Positions 1 through 13,069 of a DNA stretch of 64,000 nt are shown piece after piece. The notes under the pieces were generated by a model. The model worked only from the letters and a program-made list of their open reading frames with translations. It ran no database searches and was not told the origin of the DNA. How positions within the stretch are numbered: the stretch's first letter is position 1; every line of letters starts with the position of its first letter. Source of the DNA: Chamaecyparis obtusa (taxonomy: Eukaryota > Streptophyta > Pinopsida > Cupressales > Cupressaceae); assembly GCA_027943335.1 (NCBI GenBank), contig BSBK01007738.1, forward strand, positions 5,001-69,000. The letters run 5' to 3'. The translations under genes and the position numbers were made by a program.

Positions 1-1449
1 TATGGTAGAGAAGAACCACATTACATAAATATGGGCCTGTGAATGAAAAGATTCCATTTTGTTCACTCTAATGGTTATTTTGGACTCATGATTTTTTGTA
101 AATCCAACACATTCAAAAGGCATCATCAACAATAACAAAACTATCAACATGTTCAAGTAACTAATTTTGCAAAGGTCCATCAAACCCATGTTTAGTTTTT
201 GGTACACATGTGAGATGAAAAAATCCAGTTTGAGAAACATATTTCAAATTGAAAAATCTATTTCTAATTCAAATACAATTAATTAGAGCTATCTTGATAC
301 ACTTTAATGTTTGAGAAGTGTATTATTATTATAAATTATGCTCTATAGGCATTGCAAATTGTATCTTTATATAATTTCTTGCTCATTTAGGCCCCTATTT
401 TAGTGTTCTAAGGCTCTCATACCCATTATACTTGACCATACCTTAATTTGCACATATTTTTAGCATTCCTTCCCAAATAGGACCTTTGGTCTAAAATTGG
501 GTTCAGTTAGGGAAAATAAGGATGACTAGGTAGGAAAAGTATAACTTTGAGTCATCCCTATCCCCAAGATTTGGCCCCAAATTTGAATTAGGTAATGGTC
601 ATTTGATGTTAAAGGGAAACCTAAATTTTTTCCAGACTCCTTTGAGTTTTTCACACTAAAAATGGACAAGTGAAGTGCATAAACAAATGTAGGTCTCCTT
701 CATTTTACTAATAATATACAAGACATGAATTCAACTAAAGTAGTAACATATAGAATCCAATTTCATTCAAGAAAAAGAATAAATCAAGTAAAATTGATCA
801 AGAATTTAAGACATGGAAGACAAGGAGTAACTCATAGATCTAAGCATCTGTGAATGCATTCATGATCTTTCTATCCTAAAGTCAATATCAAGTATCCTCA
901 TGGGGATTTTTATATTAGGAAGGTTTATAAATGTATAAGAATTTAGTTTTCAAATCTAGCCTCTACTATAAATTATCACAATTCCTTTCACGTACATTTT
1001 CTTTCAATTTCAAGGTTTATTCCTAAACCATGGTTTGACTTAGACAAAGACCTTTCTACACAACCTTTTCCCTCTTATTTTGTGTAGGAATAGGTGACAA
1101 ACATTCAATAATATCTTAAAATATATTTGAAGGGCTACACTTTGCGATTGATTTGTATTGATGTAATTAAATATTCACAAATTTCACTTTTCTTAAGCTT
1201 ACTTAGGATAACGCATTGCATAGTAGTTTGCATACAAGACACCTAACAATTTGTACCTATATTTGCACATGGTGTAGGAGAAATTTTTACTCTAGGTGGT
1301 GATAGTTATTATCACATTCAACTTTGTGTGTGAGATCCACCTTTAGTGCATGTACCATATATTGAGATAGTGTGCAAATGTGTTCTTTATAGATCACCAT
1401 CACATATTTGAGAAATGTGTTTTTAGTGATGTCAACATTTTTTTTATTC
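1..1449. other. AT-rich intergenic DNA, no gene recognised
   Basis: No reading frame of useful length, no LTR end, no primer site and no tandem array could be recognised here on either strand. It is probably decayed transposon sequence, but nothing visible assigns it to a family. Confidence 0.5.
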
Positions 1450-3667
1450 TGAGAATATTTTTGATAGAAAAAGAAGCAAAAAGGGTGCTAGCCTAAGGAA
1501 CATAAGGACTAGAGGCACATTAACAACATATTAATAGCACTAGTCATAAGCATTTCAACAATAGTTTAACAACAAAAAAAATTTAAGGTCTAATCTACCT
1601 CTATAAAAACACAAACACAATAGTTCCTTTCAAAAACATTAAACAAAGTATCTAAGTGAACCAGTAGCAATTAAAGTAACAGTTATAAGCCACGCAGGTC
1701 TATACCAAGGACTAGGCAAAATAACCTTAAAACAGAAACCCAAAAAAGAGAACTTAGGGCCATGCCCAAACAAAAATAAAAACCCTCATGAGCACCATCA
1801 GCTAATTTTTTCCACCTAGATGTTTGGAAATCAGGGTCGTGGCCCACTCCTCCTATAGGAATAGGAAGAGATCCCTTATTCTCATCATCACCTCTAATTT
1901 GCCACCTGCTAGTTTTTCCTACACAGTGCAGAGGGTCATAGTCGAAGAATGCATGACCATAAGAGAAAATTTGTTATTCATCATAATGTGATGCTGAGTT
2001 CTTGCATGTCCTACTTGATGTCAGCAATCTCTTTGTCCAATTTAGAAAACCTCAGCTTGAGGTTGCCCTTAAGCCTGTCATTGCCATCTCAGAAACCCTA
2101 GGGTCATGCTTAGCAGTGGGGAGCTTGGTATGGTGATCATGAGGGGAAGCCAAAGGTGGGGTAGGGCTATAGGGAGTCTCCATGGTTTTCTAAGGGTTGA
2201 GAGGGGGAGTGTTTCCAGTCATGTTCGGACTCATGTGATCATTAGAAGAGCCCTTCATGGACTTAGTGGAATGGGAGTCTTTTTTCGATAGGGACTTATC
2301 TTTTGAAATTGTTTCCAAGATTCTAGTTTTACATTGCTCCTTCACAATTTTGTTAGACCAACAGTGACCTGCCACCTAAGTCAACCTCTAGCTTGACTTG
2401 GCTCTCAAAAATCCTCTATTTTTTGGGCTTTCATTTAGTTTCAGGAGTACTGTCAAACTCCTTCCGATCTTTAGTCTCTAAAGATTCAGAGACACGGGAC
2501 TCGTCATGCTCCTCCCTCCTATTGAAAGGATTTTTCATACATTTTTTGTAGGTTCTACCCTCATTAGGGACAAGATCCATCTCCTAGATAACTTGGATAG
2601 ATTGGTAGGTGGAGTGAGTGGGATTGTCAATTTTTTATGGGGACTCCTCCTGGGCTACCTATTGGATGATCAGGGGGGTTGGGGTGGAGGTCAGATAGCC
2701 CTGTGGAAGTGGTAAATACAGATTAAGACCCTGATGGAGAATAGGGATCTATTTATCAGGGTTTTCCCTAATATCCAAAATATTTCTTTCAATAAAATGC
2801 AGGAGGTAAAAGGGAATGGATATTAAGTCCCTATTTCTAATGTAATTAAGAAAAGGTAAGTGGTAATAGTAGAACACCTTAAATTTACCTTCTAGGGTGA
2901 AATACTTCATCACAATGAGACATATCTTGGGCCAAAAACTTTGGAAGCTCTTCACGGTTGAAACCCCCTGACGTCTTGACAGGATTCTCTCCCTCGCTAA
3001 AGAATTGGCTGAGGCTAGTAGGGTTAGGTGTCCGACTAGTTTTTTTATGCTTTCTCCCTTTCATAGAGAGCCCTGTCACCTTAGTAATGACCTCCTCATT
3101 AATCTAGAAATGGATGCCCCCAACAAAAACTTTCCTATTGTTCCAGGATGAGATGAACTATTTGGATATCTAGTCATCGTGTCCCCCTTTCATGCGCTCC
3201 CTAAAACCCTAGATACCACTCTCTTTGTAGTAGTGGGTCACCAAAGTGTCGGAGGTGAAGGCCTCATCAATCTTATCCAGTTTGATGCATAGACTATTGC
3301 CTCCCATGTTGATACTCTCCTTCTCCTGCACCAGAATATCCTGAAAATTGAAGGGCCAAGCTTCTTGACAGAGATTATAAAACCAGTTGTTCTGATTTAT
3401 CCATTTTGAGAAATGATTATACTCAAAAGGCTAGCCTTGGGTGAAATTTTGGGAGTCAGGCCATGTACAATAATATCTAATAGATCTCCAAGTGCCATAA
3501 TTAGAAATAGCGCCAGGGCTACACTTACTGTCCTTGTTAGCCAAGAAAGCCCACTGATGCAGACAACTATCCCTCCACATGCTTGAAAGGCATTTATGAT
3601 TCTTTATTGGGTTTTGGGCATTCCTTTTCATAATCACAAAAATCACCAGCTTCAGTCGGGACATGAT
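1450..3667 (-). mobile_element. ORF1-only LINE-like element, copy 1
   Basis: Read on the minus strand, this copy begins near 3664 with a degenerate ORF (MSRLKLVIF...) and ends near 1450 in a TATCAAAAAT-type tail typical of plant non-LTR elements. It is homologous over most of its length to 35051-37001, including the blocks around FNREELP, KYFTLEGKF, VFYYYHLPFL and RDLISIPFYLLH. The ORF is broken by several stops and frameshifts. No endonuclease or reverse transcriptase motif is present between the ORF and the tail. This copy extends about 300 bp further 5' than copy 2. I could not find a clean target-site duplication, so the exact ends are uncertain. Confidence 0.6.
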
Positions 3668-4581
3668 ACTATAGTATTAGTTTATATCGTCATCTCTTAT
3701 AAAGGACATCAAAAAATTTATTCACAACAAGGTTGTAGAATTGGGAGATGAGGAAAGAAACAAACTATAAAACATGGAGCTGAGTGTTGAAGGAAATTTA
3801 AAGGACGAGTACAAACATCTGGAAACAAAAGGATTAACACATATGGTATTTATACTAAAATTGAATGAAGAATGGATTTGATATGTACTGAGTCGTGTAC
3901 ATGAATAATTTATGTGGTTAGATGAGGACAAACCAATCAAAATAATGAAAGACCTAATTCATATGGTCATTCGATATCAGAGGAAGAAAAAGAATGCACT
4001 CTATGAGTGAGCAACATGGAAGAGATCACAAAAATAACTGAGACATCTAAGGATGGAAGAGCTATGAGAGTAGACAAGGTTGAGACCTAGAAATGTGATT
4101 TGAAATAATGATTATTGGTTACAAAGAATAATAATCCATTCAACCAAGTAATTTACCTAGTAGTGTTGTGTATGCAACATACAAGATAGAAAAACTAGAA
4201 AAATCCTATGATTTGGCATACATATTTCAGACACAACTATTTGTAAATATGAATTGAATGTAGAGGGATTGAAAGAAAGAATTTAAGTATGGATCATTTC
4301 TTGTTTGCTTATAATTTTATGTGAAGAATTTCTTTTTGGGCATAGGAAATGTAAATTGGAAAATAGATAGACCAGTAATTTATAAGATCAATGATGATAT
4401 ATCATAATTAGGTGAAGAACATAATTAAATCATGTGGGATATTTTAATAAATTTCAAATTAAGATGAAAATATGCTATAGGATACCTCCATCGCTAGTAG
4501 AGAAGCATAGATATTCAATTTGTTTTCTTGACCTACAGATACTGACACTTGTAGAATCCATCCTATACAAACAAGAACATC

Positions 4582-6930
4582 TTGGTACCAACATTTGGAT
4601 ATGAAGCCACTGATGACATTGTAGTGAGATGTGCAGATCATATAATGAGTTTACCTATTGATAGAAAAGCTAAAATTTTTGGATCCTATGAAGAAGCATA
4701 TGAAAGAATAACACTAGAAATCAAAAAGCCAAAAATTTTGAATAAGAAAGAGAGAATTTTGTAGAGTTTGTCAATAAAATATGGAGGAAGTGAAGAGGAG
4801 AGAAATACTCATCTGGAAGCTACAGAGACACAAGCAATACACTGAAGTTGAAGAAAGAGAAGATACATAATCTAGGAAGGAAATAATAACATGGGAAAAG
4901 ATGTCAAGAAGGAAACAATTCAAGATATCGATAGATCCTACGGAGATGGCACAATACATAACTAAAATAGGATTAGTTAGAAAAATTGACCATGTACTAC
5001 ATTTTCCAAACTTTGGGAAGCTAACAAACAACTAATTGCAGATACAATTGTAAAACACTTTCATGCATACAACAAGTACCCTGGTGATATCAAAGATAAT
5101 GTACCAAGAGAACTATATGAAAATTTACTTGTTAGATGGAAAATAGCATATCACAGAGTTGAGGAGATCATGATAAAATTATTGAAACAAATCATTCCAC
5201 ATCTATCTGATAATGATACAAAGATCTTTATAGAAAAACATAAAAGAGCATTCAGAACAAAGACATTGACAACTATGATTTTAGTAAATGAAGAACCAAA
5301 ATTGGAGCATGTTATTAAATAGTTATGGAATGAGATAATGAATAAAGAAAAAGAAGAAACCTATTTATAGGTAGGGCCATCAAAAATTGATGAATCATTT
5401 ACAATTAGTGAACTAATTGGTAATGCACCTAGTGCACCTAATATGCAAAAAGGATAGGATGAAGTAATTATAGAGGATATAAAACCAAGGAAATGGAGAA
5501 GAAGGAAGCACCAGTATAGATACCTATGGAACTAGAGACTTAAAAGGTTGAAACATATTTCAACACATATAATAATAAATTAACATTTGCAACTGACAAG
5601 GATACATAGGACCGATAGGGAATTGTATCAATCATGCCACAAGAAGAGCTACTAGAACACTCATGGAAAATAACTAAAAAAATATTAAAAATAGATGAAG
5701 AAGAAAATGGACATATCAAGGACAAATGAGGTGGCCCTGATATAATCTAAACAACAACACTTACCAATTAATCAACCACAAGAAGATACTGACAAGGAAA
5801 AATCAACTAAGAAACCACAGGAAATGATAGGTACATCAATCAAAGATAAGGATAAGAGTGATACTGGTAAGAAAGCACCGGAAGATTCGGGAAAATTAGA
5901 ATCAAGAAAAATAAATGAAAGGGATGAGAAGAGAGGAAAAGAAAATAAAGATGGAGATAAAAATAATGATGAGGAAAAGGAAAAGGACACCAATAAGGAG
6001 TGAGAAGAGACCAAAGGAAAAAGGAATCATGAGAAAGAAGATGAAGATGAAGATGAAGATGAAGATGAAGATGCCAATGAAGATAGTTACAATCCTCAAT
6101 TTGTGATACTGAAAATGGATCTAAAAATGGTGAAGAAGAACAAGGATAATGAGGAATATGTAAGAGTATTACATTTGAAGGAAAAAATGGATAAGGAAAG
6201 AGTGAAGAAATTAAGGAGATGAGTTATAAATGTGACAGTCAATATATTTGAGGACTTGATGCAAGATATAACTGTTGATGAAGAAGGCTCACTGGAGGAT
6301 AAATTGGAAGTATACAGTGATCAGATCAATGGATTTGGAAATGAATTAGAGTAGGAGATAGCTAGAGAAGAAAAAAATAAATTGGAAAAATAACTTGTAT
6401 AGAAGTTATTGACAAAGCTAGCAGTTTTAAAAGTTGACCTATCAAAGGTAATTGAAGTTTTGAAGGAAATTTTGATAAAAGCTATAGAAATATATAGCAA
6501 TTTATGCAATTTTGATGAATTCACAAAGGATATAGATAGTAAGATTATTGGTACTCATAATGAGCTAGTGCAACATATCGACACCCTACAACCGACAATG
6601 AAAATTTTTCTAGGTCATTCAATAAAGATGAGAGAATTAATCTCAAGAGAACAATAATTACTAGCAGAGAACGACAGACTATGTATGAGGATTTTGGAAA
6701 GTGTACAAGGCATTATCACAAATCATATAGCTATAATAAAAGCCAATTTTGAATCTGCAGATAAAATTGTATAGACACTAGAACTTAGTTCTGTGGACAA
6801 CTTAGAAGAGCTAGCGTCTAATATTAACAAACATATTATTGGTTTGAATGCATTGAAATATTCATGGAACACCATTTTTCATAATACTAGAGATAGGTAC
6901 AAGTTCATCATGAAGAAACTATAAGAACTG
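4582..6930 (+). pseudogene. Charged coiled-coil ORF of a non-autonomous LTR element
   Basis: Most of this stretch reads in one plus-strand frame, interrupted mainly by TAG and TAA stops, with apparent frameshifts near 4780, 5030 and 5530-5740. The visible order is a segment beginning MVPTFGYEATDDIV (4582), a helical segment starting DTIVKHFHAYNKYPGD (5041), a Lys/Glu-rich low-complexity region, an acidic run of alternating Asp and Glu at about 6037-6073, and a C-terminal coiled-coil-like part (6409-6930, including LLAENDRLCMRILES). No zinc knuckle, protease, integrase, RT or RNase H motif is seen. It lies directly upstream of a polypurine tract and 3' LTR, so it is the only protein-like content of that element. 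I do not recognise the family. It could be a highly diverged gag or a captured gene. Confidence 0.5.
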
Positions 6931-7155
6931 TACACCATGACAAGTGTATATATCATTTGGAATTGATTGCCAAAAAAGGGGCAGAAGTAAAGTAATAAGG
7001 GGGAGTAGTAAGAAAAGGAGGAGAAGTAAAAATAGTAAGTGATAATTAAGTAAAAATAAGAAAATTATCATAGGGGAAGTTATAGACAAAACAATTTTAA
7101 AAATTTTGAGAGGTAGAGAAGTATTTGAGAATTAGAGTTTTTGCCATCAATTTCT

Positions 7156-7166
7156 AAGGGGGAGAT
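7156..7166 (+). promoter_or_regulatory. Polypurine tract of the 3' LTR
   Basis: AAGGGGGAGAT sits immediately before the TGTTGG LTR start, the position of the plus-strand primer in LTR retrotransposons. Its orientation sets the element on the plus strand. Confidence 0.75.
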
Positions 7167-8139
7167 TGTTGGAAATCTATGGATAATATTTTTCATTGAT
7201 ATTAATAATCACTAACTTAAGAGTTATACTATCGAAAACATAAAGGAGTTATGAGATATTTAAGATAATTATCAGAATAAGGAAGTTAGTAATTGGAGTT
7301 AACAGATATCACATAAAGGAAAATAAAAGTATTGCAGCTAATAGAATAAAATGAGAAAAGAGTTTATGGAAAATATTGAGATGAATGAACCCTAAGATCT
7401 AAGGTCAGAATATATGATTCAATAGACATGAAGTGGGTCAAGGAAAAAATGATCGAAGAATCAGAATGAGAAAGTGAGAACAGAAAAGATATACAGGTGA
7501 AGAATAAGAAGTGAAGGAAATAAGAGTTTGAAGATGGAGATATTAAGCATAAGGGATCTTATAAGATTTTCAAGAAAGCATGAAAAGGTAAACTATATTG
7601 TAATGAATCCTAACAAGTTTCTACAAGGTATTGTAAATCCCTTAACTAGGTAACCTCTACCATGACTTTTGAAGTTCGGTGTATGAAATTTTTGTAAATT
7701 CTTTAACGAGGTGAATGTCGTATATGAAAGATAAAACATCTTAGCAGAGTAGTCCAAACAAGAGTTTAGATACACTTAACAATGTATCAATCACTATTGA
7801 TAGGGTGAGTCACTCAGAAAGTGACATTTTGTATCCTTAACCAACAAACTCTTTTAGCTATAGTGAATAGTTGTGGGTACCATCCCCACTGTAGTTTTTT
7901 CCTCTAACCAAGGATTTCAGTGAGATCAAAAATATTTTTGTTATGGGTGTGTGAATCATTTTATTATTTTACTATTATTTACTTTATGTTTTTTAAATTA
8001 CAAGCATATCGGGTATACAAAAAAGACGATCAGTAAACTGAGAATGAAACTACATGTTTGAGATTGAAAGTTTGAATTGGTAAAAACCTATTAGTACTGA
8101 TCCACCACCCCTCTTAGTACCTAATCTTTTCAATCAACA
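7167..8139 (+). mobile_element. 3' LTR, about 973 bp
   Basis: It starts TGTTGG right after the polypurine tract and ends CAATCAACA, giving TGTTG/CAACA terminal inverted repeats. An internal GGGTACC...TAGTTTTTTCC segment (7877-7910) is shared in form with the LTR at 34059-37227 (GGGTACCCGTCCC...TAGTTTTTCCCC), and a CACCCCTCTTAGT motif lies just before the end as in that LTR. The two LTRs are therefore related, probably copia-type. The matching 5' LTR is not in the window. Confidence 0.7.
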
Positions 8140-8810
8140 AAAACCATATATATTAAGGTCTGTGGCTTCATCCTGTTATACTTATAGCTTGTGCTTTGTA
8201 CTCTTATTCCTTTTTAGGGTACTGATTCTTATCTATTTGAGATTTTTTATTTAGGAGTGTTATTTCTTTTGTAGATATTAGGTATTTTTGTGTTCCAAAT
8301 ACTTGTCAAAACCTATTTTAAAGGGTTTTGGGGCCCCTTTATAACATGATTTACTATCATAAAAAGATCTCTTATAAAACTAACTCAATGTAGTGTTATA
8401 TGGTGTTAGTGTATTTGGTGACTTTATAACAACCTTAGGATAATAAAAATAAAAATAATTTTCACAAGATGTAATGATGTGTTAGATTGCTTCAATAATG
8501 AAAGATTGATTAATATTGATCATTACAAATTAAAATGTATGTAATATGCATTTTATATAAATGATAGGTGAAATAAATGATCAAACAATATTTTGATGCA
8601 TGTCATAATCACAGTTAATGATAGAAATATAGGGTTCACTAAGGTAACCATATGTATCTTTCATGTGATAAGATCATGTGGAAAGAAACACACACATTTG
8701 AAAACCAATAAATAAACCTTCTAGAATGCCACCTAGACCTAAGTAAACATAATTCATGGGAATAAGTCCCCATCTAGGAACTAGTTAATAATATTAGGTA
8801 TAATATCTTA

Positions 8811-8815
8811 CTAGG
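8811..8815. repeat. Target-site duplication CTAGG (left)
   Basis: CTAGG precedes the solo LTR and is repeated exactly at 10320-10324. Confidence 0.85.
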
Positions 8816-10319
8816 TGTTGAACCTTTGATATTTGGTCTTTGGTTATTTTCATTGATGTCAATAAGACATACATGTCAGATCACTCAGATAGTTGTGTTT
8901 ATAGTACACAAGGTACAGTTCTAATTATAATGGTACACAAGATGGAAATTTAACACCATGGTAGAAGTTGATTAAAGTGATCAAGAGGTGACTACGATGA
9001 TGTTATTAATGTCCTAATATATTTATTATATCATTATTGAAGTTTTTGATAAAGGGTGAAGTATATAACACTTAATGTCGATTATAAGTGTTAAATCAGT
9101 TATAATTCCATAACTACCTATTTTTGGTCTAAATGAATTTCAACATATCATGTTTTAACTAAGATGAAGACTATTATACCTTTTCGGAAAGGTAACAGGA
9201 AAACATGAAATGGCTCTAAGTCATTTTTTTGAGATCACCTATTAGGAGATGGAAAATTAATTTTGACCAAGACTATTGTAGGTAGTTATAACCATTTTTG
9301 GCCGGTTTTGGTCTAATTATAATTTGGAGTATGTAAAAGTCCTAAATTTTTTGAATTCCTTGGTTTTTAAGTAGAGGATACATTCCTATAAAATGTCCAA
9401 TAGGTGGATTGGATAGAGCTTTCATGAGTGGTATATAATGTGAAATATATCAAACAGATTGTGAGAAGTTTATATAGCAGCAAAGAGGAGAGTAATGTTT
9501 TATGTTTCTATTTTTCTATTTTTGATATGATTTTCATTAAAGAAGTTTATCAAAGTTTGTAGAAGGGTTATATATTTTTGTTTGAGTTATTCACATCAGT
9601 ATTTGATTAGATCTTTTAATGGAAAAGAAAACTTATTTGGGTACTTGATGTTTTGAACAGAAACAAGGGTTTACCATTTCAAGAAAGTTGATAGTTTGAA
9701 AGAAATTAATTCAACTCATCCTCCAGCATTCAAATCTATTTTTTTAAGTCTGATTATACATTTTTAATCTGATATTTTCATTGTAAGGAAGGTTTCATCA
9801 TTTGGTGTAATTTTTTATGTAAAGAGAATCTGTAAGAGAGAGAAGAGAAGTGTATCCTGCTTTATGTTTTCAGCTTGGAGTTGAATTCTTGGTTCACAAT
9901 TTGTATTGTAACAGAGATGATCCTCTAATTTGTAACTCTATTTTTTCATGTTAGAAGTTGGTACTTCTTAACTTTTGAAGTTTATGCTTCAGATATAAGG
10001 GATTGGTGTTCCTTGAGATAGGTGTCTCTAAACATGGTGTTGGTGCTTCCTAGAGTTGTAGCTCTAAAAAATTTTCCCAATAGGCTAATAAAGATTCAGA
10101 TTCAAAGTGGTTTTTTTCAGAAGGGGTTTTCCACTATAAATATTATGTAATTTGTTACTCTTTCATTGCTGGTTCTTATTTCATAACATCATGTTATAAT
10201 TGTAAAAATTGAGAAGCTTGTAAAAGTTAAAATGGTCAAGTTTTCAAGTAACCACTTATTCACCCCCCCCCCCCCCCCCCCCCCCCACCACCTCTCTTAG
10301 TGGTGTTTGTATTCCAACA
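8816..10319 (+). mobile_element. Solo LTR, 1504 bp
   Basis: The block starts TGTTGAACC and ends TATTCCAACA, and is flanked by the identical 5-bp sequence CTAGG on both sides. There is no primer site after it and no polypurine tract before it, so it is a solo LTR left by LTR-LTR recombination. A CACCTCTCTTAGTGG motif lies just before the 3' end, resembling the ends of the copia-type LTRs elsewhere in the window. It contains a run of 24 cytosines. Confidence 0.85.
10263..10286 (+). repeat. Poly(C) tract, 24 C
   Basis: An uninterrupted run of C near the 3' end of the solo LTR. Its length may be affected by sequencing or assembly error. Confidence 0.9.
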
Positions 10320-10324
10320 CTAGG
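10320..10324. repeat. Target-site duplication CTAGG (right)
   Basis: Exact copy of 8811-8815. Removing the LTR and one copy restores a continuous pre-insertion site. Confidence 0.85.
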
Positions 10325-13047
10325 TTAGTGACATTATCCACACTAACATAGTAGCATTGGACTATGTAGTCAATGTATTATTTTTGTAGAGTGCATACAT
10401 GAATTTAGATTGCTTATAATTTTCTTCTTAAGAGCTATCTAGAACTCTTTTTAGATTATTTCTCTTGGAATTTTTATCTTTGCAGACTTTATGAATGATA
10501 AAATGTGTAATTTGTATACTAATAACAAGGTAATTTCAAATGTATTCTAATAAAAAAGTGATCAAATAGAACTATAAATACAAGATCACAAATGATGAAC
10601 ATTGTGACTAGTAATACTTAAATTTTAGGGTCTTCTTGGATGCACTAGGATAGTAGGAACCTTAGTTCACTCAAAAGGGACCTTGTATAATGTTGGGGCC
10701 ATAAATATAAGATGTAATATAAGATTTTAGGCTTGATCATGGGAAAATTAAAGGCTTTAGAATAATATTATATGGTAATATAGAGAATAAATTGTTCTAT
10801 GATGATCTTAGGAAAAACTATAGTAGCTAGTAGATAGAGTAGTGCTTCATGTATCTCGAAAAGACCCTGCAGATCACATGGCATGGGGAGGAAACCTTGG
10901 CACTCTCCCCTGCATCAAGTAGATAGATAAAACACATCATCTCACCTAGCATGAACATACATCAAGTGGAAAAAGAACACAATGGTCGTATGTTGCATGG
11001 TAGTGTATCTCATGGAGAAAACACATGCAGGTCACACCACGCATAGCAATACCTCTCAATAGGTGATTGTCATAGCCAGAGGTATACCTAGCTAGGGTAC
11101 TCCCATATTCCTACCAGTCCTCAACAACTCAGCAACCATGGGCCCCCCTCTATAAGTATGCAAGCACCTACCTATCTCTCTACATCAAGTAGGAATAAAA
11201 TACATATACATACTATGCACCTACATGTATCTAGGTATGTGACATCATGTTCCCGAACCCAGCTCACTACCATCGACCACATGGCATCATGACTAACACT
11301 GTGTCAAAACACCAGTGGGTGTGGAATTGTATCTCATGCATCATGTGAAAACATGTGCTATATAGAATACATCATAGCATGGGCCAAAAATATACCTCCT
11401 CGTGCTGGATCAACAAAGTGTATATACAAATGCATGAATCATTAGTGATAACCAATATATCCATAGAATATCACATTAAATACTAATATCATCCTCAAGA
11501 ACTATGGGGATAAGAGATAACAAAGATGAACCTTGTACTCAGGTTCATCATAGGGGAAGCATGAATTATCTTTTCCTCAAGAGGTGGAAGCTAAGGTCTC
11601 TTTGCACCGTCATTAGTCATACACCATGATGTCCACTCAAGGAAAAGAAGATACGCTACTACCCCTACACGTACTGAATTATCAAAAATCCACAGGTTAG
11701 CACTTAGTAGGGTCAACATATGCAATAGAATGATGGAACAGTTCTTCCATACCCAAATACAAACATAGCCTCCAAGGGTGGGTACACATATACTCACCAC
11801 CTCATGGGCACATAAAGAAAGTACTGGTTATACACAACACACAACATAGCACTAGTATTGGATGTTCACATGCACAAGGAGTACTTTCTCAATCTAAGAA
11901 TAAATCAATATAACATAGATTTCATTGCTTCTGAAAACTAAGCAACATAAATATCATATATAAAATTCAAGTACTCCCTATTATCCATCAAAAAAAATTT
12001 ACCGGGTAACATTACTTAAAATTTATATTTTCTCATTTCATTCCTTCACAATTCACTTGATTCAATATAACACAAATCTGATTGTAATTGTTATAATATC
12101 TCTATTTGAAGTGGAAACATCTCATTTCATGACACATACTTGTCAATATTTATCCATTTACAAACATAAAGAAATAACATTTCATTAAAAATGTGATTTC
12201 AATAGAATATAAATAAGGTGCATTAGTAACAACATATCATATCAATTCTCATAAACTGAGAACATATTTCCATGTGTTAATTAAGATAAAGATAGTAAAT
12301 TTATCAATTTTCAAAATTTAAAATTTCTACTTACAAGGGCAAAAAGAAACATAAGTACCAATCATACAATGTATCAACTTTTACCATATATCTAATATTT
12401 TCATCACTAGGAAACATCCTTATAATTACATATCAAATAATAGGGAAAAAGGAAAAGAGATAGCTGAAATTCATGTAACCATTAATAAACATGGCCAATT
12501 TATAACATTGGACATGAAGAAACCGTGCTTAAACAATTAACATAAACAAAATATATTTAATGTTTACCTCATGCACCTATGAAGTAATGAGTTAAAAATA
12601 ATTTAAATCCACATGATATCAATCAACAATTATATGCAATATCAATGCACAACACATGGAGAAAGTAAACATGAGACCAATATAAGTATCATATTTTACC
12701 TTCCAATAGAAATGCACAAAATAGACATATCATGATGATCTCCAACCTCATCATAAATTCTCACAAGTACACTATGACATACTCAATATAATCTACCACT
12801 AAGGACATAAGGAGACAAACACATCCAACATTGGGAAATTCTCAATGGTTGTTCACTTTCTAATTGAGAATATAATGAGAAAGATCTAACAGACTATCCA
12901 CTCCACAAACTATAAATAAAGATTGGTCATTCAATCTATTTATTGTTATGCTAAGGGATAAAAAAAAAGATAACCATCATAGGATATATTATCTACACAT
13001 CAATCACACAAAACACAATGAGAGCATAATACAGAGGCCCAATGTAT
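10325..13047. other. Unassigned sequence, no gene recognised
   Basis: No convincing ORF on either strand. If the minus-strand primer-site candidate at 13048-13069 is real, this is the leader or internal region of that element, but no gag or pol motif is visible in it. Confidence 0.4.
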
Positions 13048-13069
13048 GAACATGGGCTCTGATATGAAA
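13048..13069 (-). promoter_or_regulatory. Candidate primer-binding site (tRNA-Met type)
   Basis: On the minus strand the sequence after the putative LTR end ATGACA reads TTTCATATCAGAGCCC. It shares TATCAGAGC with the canonical TGGTATCAGAGC initiator-Met primer site, and the first three positions differ. Confidence 0.45.

Noticed and set aside
5902..6106. Overlapping Met/Lys-rich and Ile/Phe-rich ORFs
   Set aside because: They are frame shadows of the acidic Asp/Glu run in the charged ORF.
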